From positions 62,001 to 126,000 of the forward strand of contig NZ_WJIF01000006.1 in assembly GCF_009647605.1 (NCBI RefSeq): a DNA stretch of 64,000 nucleotides. The letters run 5' to 3'. Each line of letters starts with the position of its first letter. Position 1 is the stretch's first letter. Source of the DNA: Agromyces agglutinans (GTDB lineage: Bacteria; Actinomycetota; Actinomycetes; Actinomycetales; Microbacteriaceae). Below, one piece after another: positions 34,435-47,500 of this stretch. Made by a program: the position numbers and the translations under genes. A model generated the notes under the pieces. The model did no database searches. It saw only the letters and a program-made list of their open reading frames with translations, and had not been told where the DNA came from.

Positions 34435-35204
34435 GCGCGCAGCCGCTCGGCGAGCAACGTCGGCAGCTCGGCGAGTCCGGCGATCTCCACGACGCCGGAT
34501 GCCTCGGCCGCGGCGGCCTCCTCGTCGGAGGGCACCGCGCCGAGACGGTTGAGCCAGATGCCGAGGAGTCCGGCCCGGGCCGCCCCGACCGCGTCGGTGA
34601 TGAGCCGGTCGCCGACGTACGCGGCGGCCGTGACGGGCGCGTCGGCGCCGAAGACCTCGAGCGCGTGCCGGAAGATCGCGGCGTCGGGCTTGGTGACGCC
34701 GACCGCCCCCGAGGCGATGACGTGCGCGAACCGGCCGGGCAGCTCGAGTCGCACGATCTTGGCGGTCTGGAACTCGAGCTCGCCATTCGTGATGATGCCG
34801 AAGCGCACCCCCGGCACGCTCCGCTCGATGCCGTCGAGTGCCGGCAGGGCATCGGCGTGCAACGACCACGACTCGCGGTAGCGCTCGAAGTAGGCCGAGA
34901 ACCAGGTGCCCGCCGCTTCATCGTCGAGCTCCACGCCGTGCGCCGCCGCGAAGTCGCGGGCCCTGGCCCGGCGCTGGGCCTCGAAGGTCAGCTCGCCCGC
35001 GAGGTACGAGTGGTAGTGCCGCTCCTCGAGCTCGTACCAGAGCCGCTGCATCGCCTCGGCGTCGGGCGCCGGCGCGTAGCCGAGGTCGTCGGCATGGCGG
35101 ACGATGCCCGCCTCGACGGCCTCGCGATGGGCCATGAGCGTGTCGTCGAGGTCGAACAGCACGACCGGGGCGGGAACGCGCACGTCGCCCCTCGGCTCGT
35201 TCAT
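34431..35204 (-). CDS. HAD-family hydrolase (YjjG-like)
   Basis: 257 residues from ATG 35204. The nucleophile motif is VVLFDLDDTL (Asp18, Asp20); IITNGE, the Lys in GVTKPDAAIF and YVGDRLITD complete the four HAD motifs. Relatives dephosphorylate nucleotides or sugar phosphates; the substrate is unknown. It starts 1 bp after the trpS stop, so it belongs to the trpS operon. Confidence 0.85.
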   Translation of the reverse strand: MNEPRGDVRVPAPVVLFDLDDTLMAHREAVEAGIVRHADDLGYAPAPDAEAMQRLWYELEERHYHSYLAGELTFEAQRRARARDFAAAHGVELDDEAAGTWFSAYFERYRESWSLHADALPALDGIERSVPGVRFGIITNGELEFQTAKIVRLELPGRFAHVIASGAVGVTKPDAAIFRHALEVFGADAPVTAAAYVGDRLITDAVGAARAGLLGIWLNRLGAVPSDEEAAAAEASGVVEIAGLAELPTLLAERLRA

Positions 35205-35205
35205 C

Positions 35206-37072
<1,867 letters not shown>

Positions 37073-37082
37073 GCCTTGAATC

Positions 37083-38348
37083 CTATGGGAGGCGGCCGAC
37101 ATCGCCCGTCGATGAACGACCCGGAGCAGGTGTCGGCGACGGGGCCGGCGAACCACCCGGCAGGGTCGCCGACGACACCGCCGCTGCGGCCGCCGCTGAG
37201 GGCGGCGAGGCCTCGAGCGTTGCGAGCTCCTCCTGGGCCCTCGCGAGGTTGCGCTTCGCGCCGATCCGCCCGAACCATCCCGAGCGGTCGAACTCCTGCT
37301 GCGACATCCGCACCCGTACGCGAGCGGCCGTCACGAGCGCGCGATACTCCTGCAGCTCGCGCTCGGCCGCGAGCTCCTCGGCCGTGACCGCGCGCAGCGA
37401 TTCGTGCGCGTCCTCGGCCTCCACCGCGACCCAGGCCGCGGCCACGAGGATCACGATGCTCGTGATGCGGAACCAGAGCAGGAGGCCGATGAACACGGCG
37501 AAGGTCGCCAGCAACGGGTTGTCGCTCGTGAAGGCCAGCACGACCGAGCTGAACAGTTGCAGCACCGTCAGCCCGGCTGATCCGAGGAGCGACCCGACCC
37601 ACATCCGCCGCCAGGGCATGGCCGCGCCCGAGAGGAACCGGAACAGCGCCGCGAGGGCGAGGGTGTCGATCGCGAACACCACGACGAGGACACCCGCCTG
37701 CACGAAGAAGGTCGACCAGCCGGAGGTGAGGTCCCAGCCGAGCAGCGCGAGCCCCCAGTCGACGAAGTTCGTCGTGACGATCGACAGCGCGGTCGCCAGC
37801 AGCAGCACGAACCCGAAGCAGATCGCGGCCAGGAGGTCGCGGGCCTTCAGCAGCACGTACGAGCGGGTGTCCTTGGGCAGCCCGAACATGCTGCGCACGC
37901 CGATGCGGGCGTAGGTGACGAACCCGATCGCGGTCCAGACGAACCCGCCGAGCGCGATCGCGCCGGTCCAGCCGAAGACCCCGCTGTTGTCCTGCGCGAT
38001 CTGGTCGAGCGTCGACTGGCTGATGACGCCGTCGTCACCGATCAGCCCGGGCGCGAAGGTATTGACGAGCGCTGCGAACGCATCCATGGCAGCCGCGTTG
38101 CCCACCAGCCAGATGCCCGCGATGGCGAACAGCACGTAGACGCCGGCGAACACCGCGAACAACGACTGGTAGCTCATGCCCGACGAGAGGATGAATCCGT
38201 TGCGCGCGAGGAACGCCCGCCAGACGCGCACGGGGAAGAGCGCGAGCGTGCGGTTCGTGATCGTGGTGACGCGCTGGATCTGCGGATCGAATCGCTCGCG
38301 CCACTGCGGTCCGCCGTCGGCGGCGTCCCTTTCCGTCCGATCGGCCAC
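37083..38348 (-). CDS. YihY/BrkB-family membrane protein
   Basis: 421 residues from GTG 38348. Six hydrophobic segments with the family motifs NGFILSSGMSYQSLFAVFAG and, in the second half, FVTYARIGVRSMFG and LLWFRITSIVILVAAAWVA. The family was once misnamed RNase BN; its function remains uncertain (virulence, stress). The C-terminus is coiled, then Pro/Ser/Ala-rich. TATCGT lies 6 nt before the GTG with no Shine-Dalgarno. It heads a five-gene minus-strand run. Confidence 0.85.
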   Translation of the reverse strand: MADRTERDAADGGPQWRERFDPQIQRVTTITNRTLALFPVRVWRAFLARNGFILSSGMSYQSLFAVFAGVYVLFAIAGIWLVGNAAAMDAFAALVNTFAPGLIGDDGVISQSTLDQIAQDNSGVFGWTGAIALGGFVWTAIGFVTYARIGVRSMFGLPKDTRSYVLLKARDLLAAICFGFVLLLATALSIVTTNFVDWGLALLGWDLTSGWSTFFVQAGVLVVVFAIDTLALAALFRFLSGAAMPWRRMWVGSLLGSAGLTVLQLFSSVVLAFTSDNPLLATFAVFIGLLLWFRITSIVILVAAAWVAVEAEDAHESLRAVTAEELAAERELQEYRALVTAARVRVRMSQQEFDRSGWFGRIGAKRNLARAQEELATLEASPPSAAAAAAVSSATLPGGSPAPSPTPAPGRSSTGDVGRLP

Positions 38349-38549
38349 ATGATCACGATAGCGACGGCCGCGTCGGCGAGTGGATGCCGCGCGCCGCGCA
38401 TGCCCCGAATGACGCGGCCCGAGGCATCCCGGCGCGTGGCACCCGTTCAGGGGGCCCCTGTTCAGGTGGCACCCCTTTTGGTGTCGCTGAGGATCTGTCG
38501 GGTCTCTCCGCATCCTGCTTGACTGACCGCGATTGCGCGCCCGGGGGTG

Positions 38550-38561
38550 GTGTGCGCACAC
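38550..38561. promoter_or_regulatory. 12-bp palindrome before the giant gene
   Basis: GTGTGCGCACAC is a perfect palindrome ending 20 bp before ATG 38582. TTGACT (38519-38524) is a possible -35, without a clear -10. Further upstream GTGGCACCC repeats directly (38437-38445, 38467-38475) around CAGGGG-G-CCCCTG. Confidence 0.4.
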
Positions 38562-38581
38562 GTCGCGAAGGCACGAGGACG

Positions 38582-41500
38582 ATGAGATCCCGAACGAACT
38601 CCGAGCAGGCCCTTCCCACTCGACGCTCGCGCCGTGAGCGCGAACACCGGCGCCGCAGGGGAGTCGCCGCGACGATCGCATCGGCGACGATCGCCGCGAT
38701 GCTCGCGCTGGGCCTGCCCACCGTCGCGCTCGCCGGCGAGACGATCGAGGATCCCGCGGCGACGTCGGCCGAGTCGACGGAGTCCGAGGCGACGACCGAG
38801 GTGACGCCGACGGAGGAGACCCCCACCGAAGAGGCCCCCGCCGAGGAGACGCCCGCTGAAGAGGCGCCGGCCGAGGAGACCCCCGCCGAGGAGACCCCCG
38901 CGGAAGAGGCCCCCACTGGGGAGGCGCCAGCCGAGGAGGTGCCCGCCGACGAGCCCCCGGTCGAGGCGCCGCAGCTCAGGAAGGCCCCGGCCGCCGACCC
39001 CGGCGAAGGCGGGATCGGCACGATGTCCGTGCCGAACCCGGGCGCCGGCGAAGCGGTCATCACCGTCCGCACGGGCGACGTGCGCAGCATCGCCGACCCC
39101 AACTCGATCTCCCCGCTCGCGGGCGTGCAGCTCGGACTCTTCACCACGCGCACGGGCGGAACGCAGCTGTTCACCTGTACGGCCGACGCCGACGGCGACT
39201 GCAACTTCGTGATCCCGAACACCGGCGAGGGCGGTGTCAACCGCGACCGGGAGATGTGGGTCCGACAGATCGCGGCACCCGGTGGGTACTTCACCAACCC
39301 GACCCTCCGCACCGGCGACGCGTTCGGCGGCGACAACCAGTCGACGAGCTACAGCTTCCGGGTCGGTCTGCAGAGCGGCGGCACCTGGCAGGTCCGTTCC
39401 GGCCAGACGTACACCACCACACCGCCCGCCGAGTTCATGGTGAGCACGGGCAACGAGAACCGCGACGCCTCGGGCGGCGTGTGGCAGACCTCGCGGAACA
39501 ACCCGGCCCTCCCGCAGCAGTGCGGCCTCGACGTCGCGCTGATCATGGACCTCTCGGGTTCGGTGAACCCGTCGATCGTGCAGGCCCGGCAGGCCGGCGT
39601 CACGCTCGTCAACTCGCTCGTCGGCACGCCCTCGCGCGTCGGCCTGTTCACGTTCGCCCAGGCGGCGCCCGCGAACAACAGCAACAACCAGAACCGGCCC
39701 ATCAGCTCGGTGTCGACCCAGCCGAACGCGAACGTCGTCAACGGCTGGATCAACGGGCTCACGGCGCCGACGAACGGCACGACGAACTGGGACCGCGGCC
39801 TCTGGCAGGTCGCCAACTCCGCGACACCCTACGACGTGGCCATCATCCTCACCGACGGCAACCCCACGGTGTACGGCACCGAGTCGGCACCCGGCAGCTT
39901 CACCCGCATGCGCGAGGTCGAGAACGCGATCTTCTCTGCCAACGCGATCAAGTCGGAGGCGACGCGCGTCATCGCCCTCGGCGTCGGCTCGGGCGTGAGC
40001 GCTCCGTCGACGGCGCTGAACCTCCGCGCCATCTCGGGCGGCATCGCGTTCAACGGCAGCAACGCGGCCGCCGCCGACTACTACCAGACCGCGAACTACG
40101 CCGCGGCCGGCGAGGCGCTCAAGCAGATCGCGCTCGGCAACTGCCAGGGCGGCGTCTCGGTCACCAAGCAGGTCGTGCCGCCGGGCGGCACCATCGCGCA
40201 GGCGGTTCCCGCCGGCGGCTGGGGCATCACCGCGACCGAGCCCTCGGCCGGCGTCACGGTCGGCACCCCGAACCCCGCCGACGGCCTGACGGCCCCGGTG
40301 ACGGGCTCGATCAGCTACCCGCTCGACTTCGCGGGCGGCACCAGCTCGGGCACGGTCGTGATCCGCGAGGCGCAGCAGCCGGGCCACACGATCATCCAGC
40401 AGGGCGGCCTCAACGCCGTCTGTCGCGACCTCAACACGAACACGCCGATCGCCGGGGTCACGAACAACACCTCCGTTCCCGGCCAGCCCGGCGTGAACGT
40501 GCCGGTGAGTCCGACCACCGCGGTCAGTTGCACGTTCACGAACCAGGCGCCGAACCCGGCGGCCACGGTCGTCGTCGACAAGTTCTGGGTCGTGAACGGC
40601 GCTCCGCCCATCGCGCACGGCGTGAACCCCGCGCTCACGGGCAACGCGAGCGTCAACGGCTCGATCGTCGGCTTCGGCTCGCTCAACGAGGGCTTCACTG
40701 CCGGCCAGACGATTCCGATCACCGAGGCCCTCGGCACCCTGCCGACGACCTGTACCCTCGTCAGCCAGCAGGTGACCGAGGTCAACGGCACGCCCGCCTC
40801 GCACAACCTCACGGGCGGCCCGTACCAGCTGCTGCTCGCGTCCGACGCCAACACGGTCGAGATCACGAACACCGTCAACTGCCCGACGAAGCTCACGCTC
40901 CGCAAGGATGTGGACGGCGACGGCGTCGCGACGAACCTGTGGACGCTCGACGCGGTCAACGGTCCGACCGACTTCCCGGCCGGCAGCGACTCGGGCACCG
41001 GCGTGACCGGTGAGGTCGCGCCTGACGCGGTCTACGGACTCGCCGAGACGGGCGGCGACCCCCGCTACGTGCAGGTCGACAACCGGAACCCGGATCTCTC
41101 CGTTCCCGGATCGACCGGCAGCTGGGCGTGCGTGCCGCTCGACGCGAACGGCAACCCGACCGGCGGCAACGCCGGCGGCCTCAACGGCGGCGTGATCGTC
41201 GGCTTCGGCAACTGGGTGCAGTGCACCGCGCTGAACCAGACCGCGCAGCTCACCCTCACCAAGGTGCTCCAGCCCCTGCCCGGCGTGACCGCCGACCCGG
41301 CGGACTGGGACCTCACCGCGACGCCTCAGGACCCGCAGATTCCCGGACTCGAGGCCGAGACCGTGACGAGCGGCGAAACCTTCCCGGTCCGCCCGGGCAA
41401 GGTCTACGACATCAGCGAGGCGGGCGGACCCGCCGGCTGGGAGCAGGTCTCGATCGAGTGCCGCACCACGCAGGACGGCGCCTGGACCACGGTCTCGACC

Positions 41501-44500
41501 GTGACCGTGAGCGCCAACCAGTCCGGCGAGTGCCGTGTCACGAACCGGCCGATCCCGCCGAAGCTGCAGCTGACCAAGGTCGTCACCGGCGACGTGGCCC
41601 CGCCCACGGCGTGGACGCTGAGCGCCACGCGCAACGACACGGCCCAGGTGGTCGCGTCGGGCGCCGGCGGCACGGCCGGCTTCGTGGAGGTTCCCGCCGG
41701 ACAGGCGCTGACCCTCGCCGAGACGACCGCACTGCCCAACGCCGACCAGTTCGGCCCCGGCCAGTGGGTCTGCTCGCTCAACGACGGCCCGAACATCCCG
41801 GGCCCGGCGGTCGCACCGCTCGCCGCGGGCGACGAGATGGACTGCACGGTCACGAACACGCTGAACCCGTTCGTGCCGAGCATCACGAAGACGGCCGCGA
41901 TCCCGGTCGCGAACGCCGACGGCACCTGGACGATCACGTACGACGTCGTGGTGTCCAACCCGAGCGCCTTCTCGCCGATCACCTACATCCTCTCCGACCA
42001 GCTCGACTTCGGTTCGGAGACGACGGTGAACAGCGCGAGCTACCAGCGGCTCACCCCGCTGCCGGAGGGCCCGTCGACCCCGTGGACCGTGGCCTTCGGC
42101 CAGGTGCAGGCCTTCGACGGCGAACCCGTGCTCGCTCCGGGAACCTCGCACACGTGGCGGGTGACCGTCAACGCGACCGTCGATGACGGCGCCGACTTCG
42201 ACGGCTCGACGCAGGCCGCCTGCGACGAGCTCGATCCGGGCACCGTCGGCTTCCTGAACACGGCGACCATGTACGTCGGCCCGAGCGGCTACCAGGCATC
42301 CGACTGCGTGCTGCCCGTGAACCCGACGATCGCCAAGGTCGGCGGCACCGCCGTCGACAACGGCGACGGCACGTGGACACTGCCGTACACGGTCACCGTG
42401 ACGAACCCGTCGGCGACGACCGGGATCGTGTACGACCTGGTCGACACGCTCGACCTGCCCGCCGACGTCACCGCGACCGGACCGGCCAGCGTGGTCTCCG
42501 CGCCGGTGCCGACGGTGCCGACGTGGACCGGCACCGCGCCGAACACGCTGCTCGCCGACGACGTCGCCCTCGCGGGCACCGCCGGCGTCGACCAGCACGT
42601 CTACCAGATCCAGGTGGTCGTCGAACTCGACGCCGACGACGGCCCCTTCACCTGCCCGAGCGAGAACGGCCTCAACAACGTCGTCACGCTCGTCTCGGGC
42701 AACCAGGAGACGGATGCCACGGGCTGCGTCACGATCGACACGCCCGACATCACGCACGACAAGTCGGTCGTGCCCGGCTCGGTGATGCAGGCTCCCGACG
42801 GCACATGGAGCATCACCTACGCGATCGACGTCGACAACCTGGACACCATCGGTGGTACGTACTCGCTCTCGGACGAGCTGCACTTCGGTGCCGGCATCGA
42901 CCTCTCGGGTGCGACCTACTCGGTGACCCTCAACGGCGGCGCGGCCCCGCTCGCCTGGAGCGGAAGCGGTGATCTCGTCGTCGACCGCTACCTGGCCGGC
43001 GGAGCATCCGATCTCTGGAACATCTTCGTGTCGGGCATCGTGGTCGAGGGCCCGGAACTGACGCCCGCTCAGACGGCCTGCCCGCAGGACGCGAGCGACG
43101 GCGCGTTCAACAACGCCGGCACGCTGACGGTCGGCGGCGACGACACCGTCGACACCGCGTGCGACAGCCCCAGCGCACCGTCGATCGTCAAGAGCGGCGC
43201 GACCGCGACGCAGCAGCCGGATGCCACGTGGGACGTCAGCTACACGCTGACCGTGTCGAACACGGTCCCCAGATCGAAGCCGAGCGTCTACACGCTCGTG
43301 GACGAGCCCGGCTTCCCGGCATCCGTGACGCTGAACTCGTACACGGTCGAGGAGGTCTCGCCGGTCGCCGGCCCGATCGCCACCGACGTGTCGCCGGTTC
43401 CGGCGAGCATCCCGGTGGTCGCGGGTGAGTCGATCGCGACGGGAGCGACGCACGTGTACCGCGTGACGATCAACGCGACCGTGCCCGCGGGCCTGCCCGC
43501 CGGTGAGCGCGAGTGCGAGCCCGGCACGCCCGGAACGGGGTTCTTCAACACGGCCGTGCTGACCAGCGGCGAGATCGTCGACGAGTCGGAGGACTGCACG
43601 CCGATCGAGGAGGGCGGTCGCCCGACGATCGTCAAGGACGACCCGACCGTCACGCAGGACGCCGACGGCCTGTGGACGCTCGAGTACGACCTCACCGTGA
43701 CGGGTAACGCCGACTTCATCTCGACGTACACGCTCACCGACACCCTGCGCTTCGGCCCGTCGATCGACATCGAGTCGGCGTCGTGGAGCGGCGAGGGCGA
43801 CGACGGCACGTGGGCCGACCCCGAGGCGAACCCGACGACTACGATCGTCGGACCGGCGCCGAAGGTGATCGGCATCGACGAGGTGCACGAGTACACCGTC
43901 ACGGTCACGGCGAACGTCGACGAGGGCGCGTTCAGCAACCCGACGACGCTCACCTGCGACCCGTCCGAGGCCGACCCGAACGTGGGCTTCCTCAACACGG
44001 CGACGCTCACGAGCGACGGCGTGCCCCAGTCCGACGACGGCTGCGGCCTGCCGGCGAGACCCGAGATCGTGAAGAGCCCGACGGGCACGGTTACCCAGGT
44101 CGGCGACGAGTGGGAGGCGACGTACGAGATCACCGTCGAGAACCTCAGCGACACGCAGGAGCTCATCTACGACCTGATCGACGCCCCCGACTTCGCCGGC
44201 GACGTCACGATCACCGACCGCGAGGTCGAGAGCGCCGACGTCACCGTGAACCCGGACTGGAACGGCGCGGAATCCACGGACAACGTGGTGGTCGAGGACC
44301 AGGCGCTGCCCGGTGGCGCGACCCACACGTTCACCGTGACGGTGACGTTCACGGTCGCTCCGGCGGATGACTCGCCCGAGCTCCGGTGCGAGGGCGAGGG
44401 TGGCAAGGGCCTGTTGAACTCCGCGACCGTCGTCTCCGGCGGCAGCTGGACGGATGACGCGTGCCACGAGGTGCCCGTGGTCGTCGAGTTGCTCAAGGTC

Positions 44501-47500
44501 TGGGTGATCGACGGCGGCGCACCCCTCGCGTGGGACAGCCCGGCACTGCCGCCCGGCTTCTCGGCGCAGGCCACGCTCGACGGCGCCAACGTCGACTGGG
44601 GCGTCGACAACGGTCCGTTCGAGCTCGGCGACGAGGTGGCGGTCGGCGAGACCGGCGTCACCGTTCCCGCGGGCTGCGAGATGGTGAACGGCGTCGGGAA
44701 CGGCACGGGTGTGAAGACGCTCGTGGCGACGCACAACTCGTTCACGATCACGAACGAGGTCGACTGCACGCAGACGGTCAACCTCGAGAAGATCGTCGAC
44801 AACCAGTACGGCGGTGACGCGGTGCCGGCCGACTGGACGGTCTCGGCGACGGCCGGCGACGTCGGCATCATCACCGGTGCCGGCACCGCGAGCGGACCGG
44901 TCGAGGTCGGCGTGGGCTACACCCTGAACGAGGTCTCGACCATCTGGGAGGACGGCGTCGAGTACGAGGTCTCCCAGACCTGGACCTGCACGTCCGAGCA
45001 GGGCGATGGCGCGTTCACGCTCGTGAGCGGCCCCGGTGCGACGAGCGCGACACTCACGGTGACCCAGCTCGGCGCGACCGTCGACTGCGAGATCACCAAC
45101 ACCGACCTCGCACCCACGCTGACCCTGATCAAGGTCGTCGAGCCCGAGGCGGTCGCCGAGGAGTTCCCGCCGACCCTGTGGACGCTCGAGGCCGCCGACG
45201 GCGACACCGTGGTGCTCACCGGCGACGGCGAGGCATCCGGCACCGTCGACTCGAACACGCCGTACGACCTCTCGGAGTCCGCGGACTTCGAGGGCTCCGA
45301 TGAGTTCGCGGCCGGCGAGTGGGTCTGCCTGGTGACGAGCGAGACCCCGGCAGTGCCGGCGACCTTCGTCGACGGCGCGGTGACGCTCGAGCCCGGCCAG
45401 GAGGTCGAGTGCGAGATCGTCAACACCGCGCGGCCGGCCACCTACGAGTTCGAGAAGACGCTGACCTCCGTCGAGCAGCTGCCCGGCGGCGACTGGCGGA
45501 TCGTCTACGATGTGACGGTCGAGAACACGAGTGCCGTCTCGCCGGTCACCTACACGCTCGAGGACTCGCTCGCCCTGTTCGGTGAGCCGATCTCGATCGA
45601 GAGCGCGGAATGGACGGCACCGGCGGGGGTCGAGCCCGCGTCCGGCAGCTGGACCGGCCTGCCCGACGACCGGGTGGAGACGCTCGCGACGAACGAGGTG
45701 CTCGGTGCCGGCGACAGCCACAGCTACACCGTGACCGTCATCGCACAGCCCCAGGTCGAGGCCCCCGTGCACGAGGAGACCGAGTGCACCCCGCCCGGCG
45801 AGTTCGAACCGGGTGGATTCCGCAACCTCGCGATCCTCACGGTCGGCGGCCTGCCGCTCGAGCGCAGCGTGTGCGCCGAACCGGACTTCCCGACCGCGGT
45901 CAAGACGGTCAGCGGCGGCCCGACCCTGAACGACGACGACACCTACACGGTGGAGTACGAGATCACGGTCACCGGCGCGGAGGACCACGCGACGTACTAC
46001 GACCTGAGCGACACCCCGGCGCTGCCCGCCGGAGTGACGTTCACAGCCACGGCGGCCGACCCGGCCGGCGACCCGGTCGAGGGCTGGACCGGAACCGGCG
46101 ATGGAACGGTGCTCGCGACGGATCGGCTGATCGCCGCCGGCGCGACCGAGACGTGGACGATCACGCTGATCGCCGACGTGTCGGAGCTCACGACCATCGA
46201 CGACGCCCGCTGCGTCGAGGAAACCAGTGGTAAGGGCTTCTACAACGCGGGCGAGTTCAGCACCGGAGTGATCGTGACGCCGCTCGAGGGCTGCGTCGAC
46301 ATCCCGCCGGTGGACGTCGGCATCGTGAAGACGTTCGAGGACCTGCCCGAGGGCGAGAGCGCCATCGAGGCCGGCGACGAATTCACCTGGGTGCTCACCG
46401 TGACCAACCACGGCGACGCGGTCGACGGCCTCGTGGTGACCGACCTCATCGACCCGCAGCTCGAGGTGACCGGGCCGGCGACGTTCGATCCCGCCGCCGA
46501 ACCGGACGGCACGTGGACGCAGGTCTCGGGTGACACCGACTCCGCGTTCGAGGCCGAGTACACCGGGACGTACCCCGAGGGCGCCGTCACGACGATCCGG
46601 ATTCCGGTGCGGATGCTTGTGCCGCCGCCCGTCGAGACACCGCCGGCCGTCGACCCGAACGCGCCGCCGCCCGTGCTGCCGCCGCTCGACACCGAGCCGA
46701 TCCCGAACGAGGCGTGCGTCGAGATCACCGGCGGGCTGCCGGGCGAGGGCGGACCGTTCCCGGTGGTGGACCTCGACCCGTCCAACGACTGCGACGACGC
46801 GGAGGTGCCCGTCAAGCGCATCCAGTCGGCCGCGTACGTGCGATGCATCGCGGACGTCCCGTGGCTGTATTTCGACGTGCAGGCGACGGAGAACGTCGAG
46901 CCCGGTGACATCACCGTCACCTGGACCTCGGCCGACCCGGACGGCGCCGGACCGCTCGAGCCGCTCACCCGGATCGACACGATCCCGTGGGAGGAGCGTG
47001 AGGGGCGCCTCCTCTGGCCCGGAGCCGCCGTCGACGAGAACGGCATCCCGTTCGAGTTCCCGGGCTGGCGTCCGGTGACCGAGGCCGACCTCGCCGATCC
47101 CGGCTCGGTGGTTCCCGGGCTCCGGTTCCTCGACCTGATCCTCGACGAGACGTCTCCGACGTTCCCGTGGCGCGGTGAGACCTACACCCCGTCGGGCGAT
47201 CCCGAGAACCCGTGGATCGTCACGAAGGTGCCGCTCTCGGTCGAGTTCTCGGTGAACCCGTCGCAGACGGTGCTCGCGGCGTACCCGCAGGCGCTGCCCA
47301 CCTGCGGCATCGACCGTCCGCCGCTGCTGGAGATCGAGAAGACCTCGAGCGTGACGAACGCCAAGCCCGGCTCGTCGTTCGAGTACACCCTCCAGGTGAC
47401 CTCGACCGGCATCGGCGCGGCCGACCCGGTGACGCTGTTCGACGAGATCCCCGCCGACCTCCGGGTTGACTCGATCACGACGGCACCGGCGCCCGCGTTC

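Noticed and set aside
38748..38980. Short tandem DNA repeats considered as a CRISPR array
   Set aside because: They are in-frame codons for EETPAEEAPA-type peptide repeats without unique spacers.
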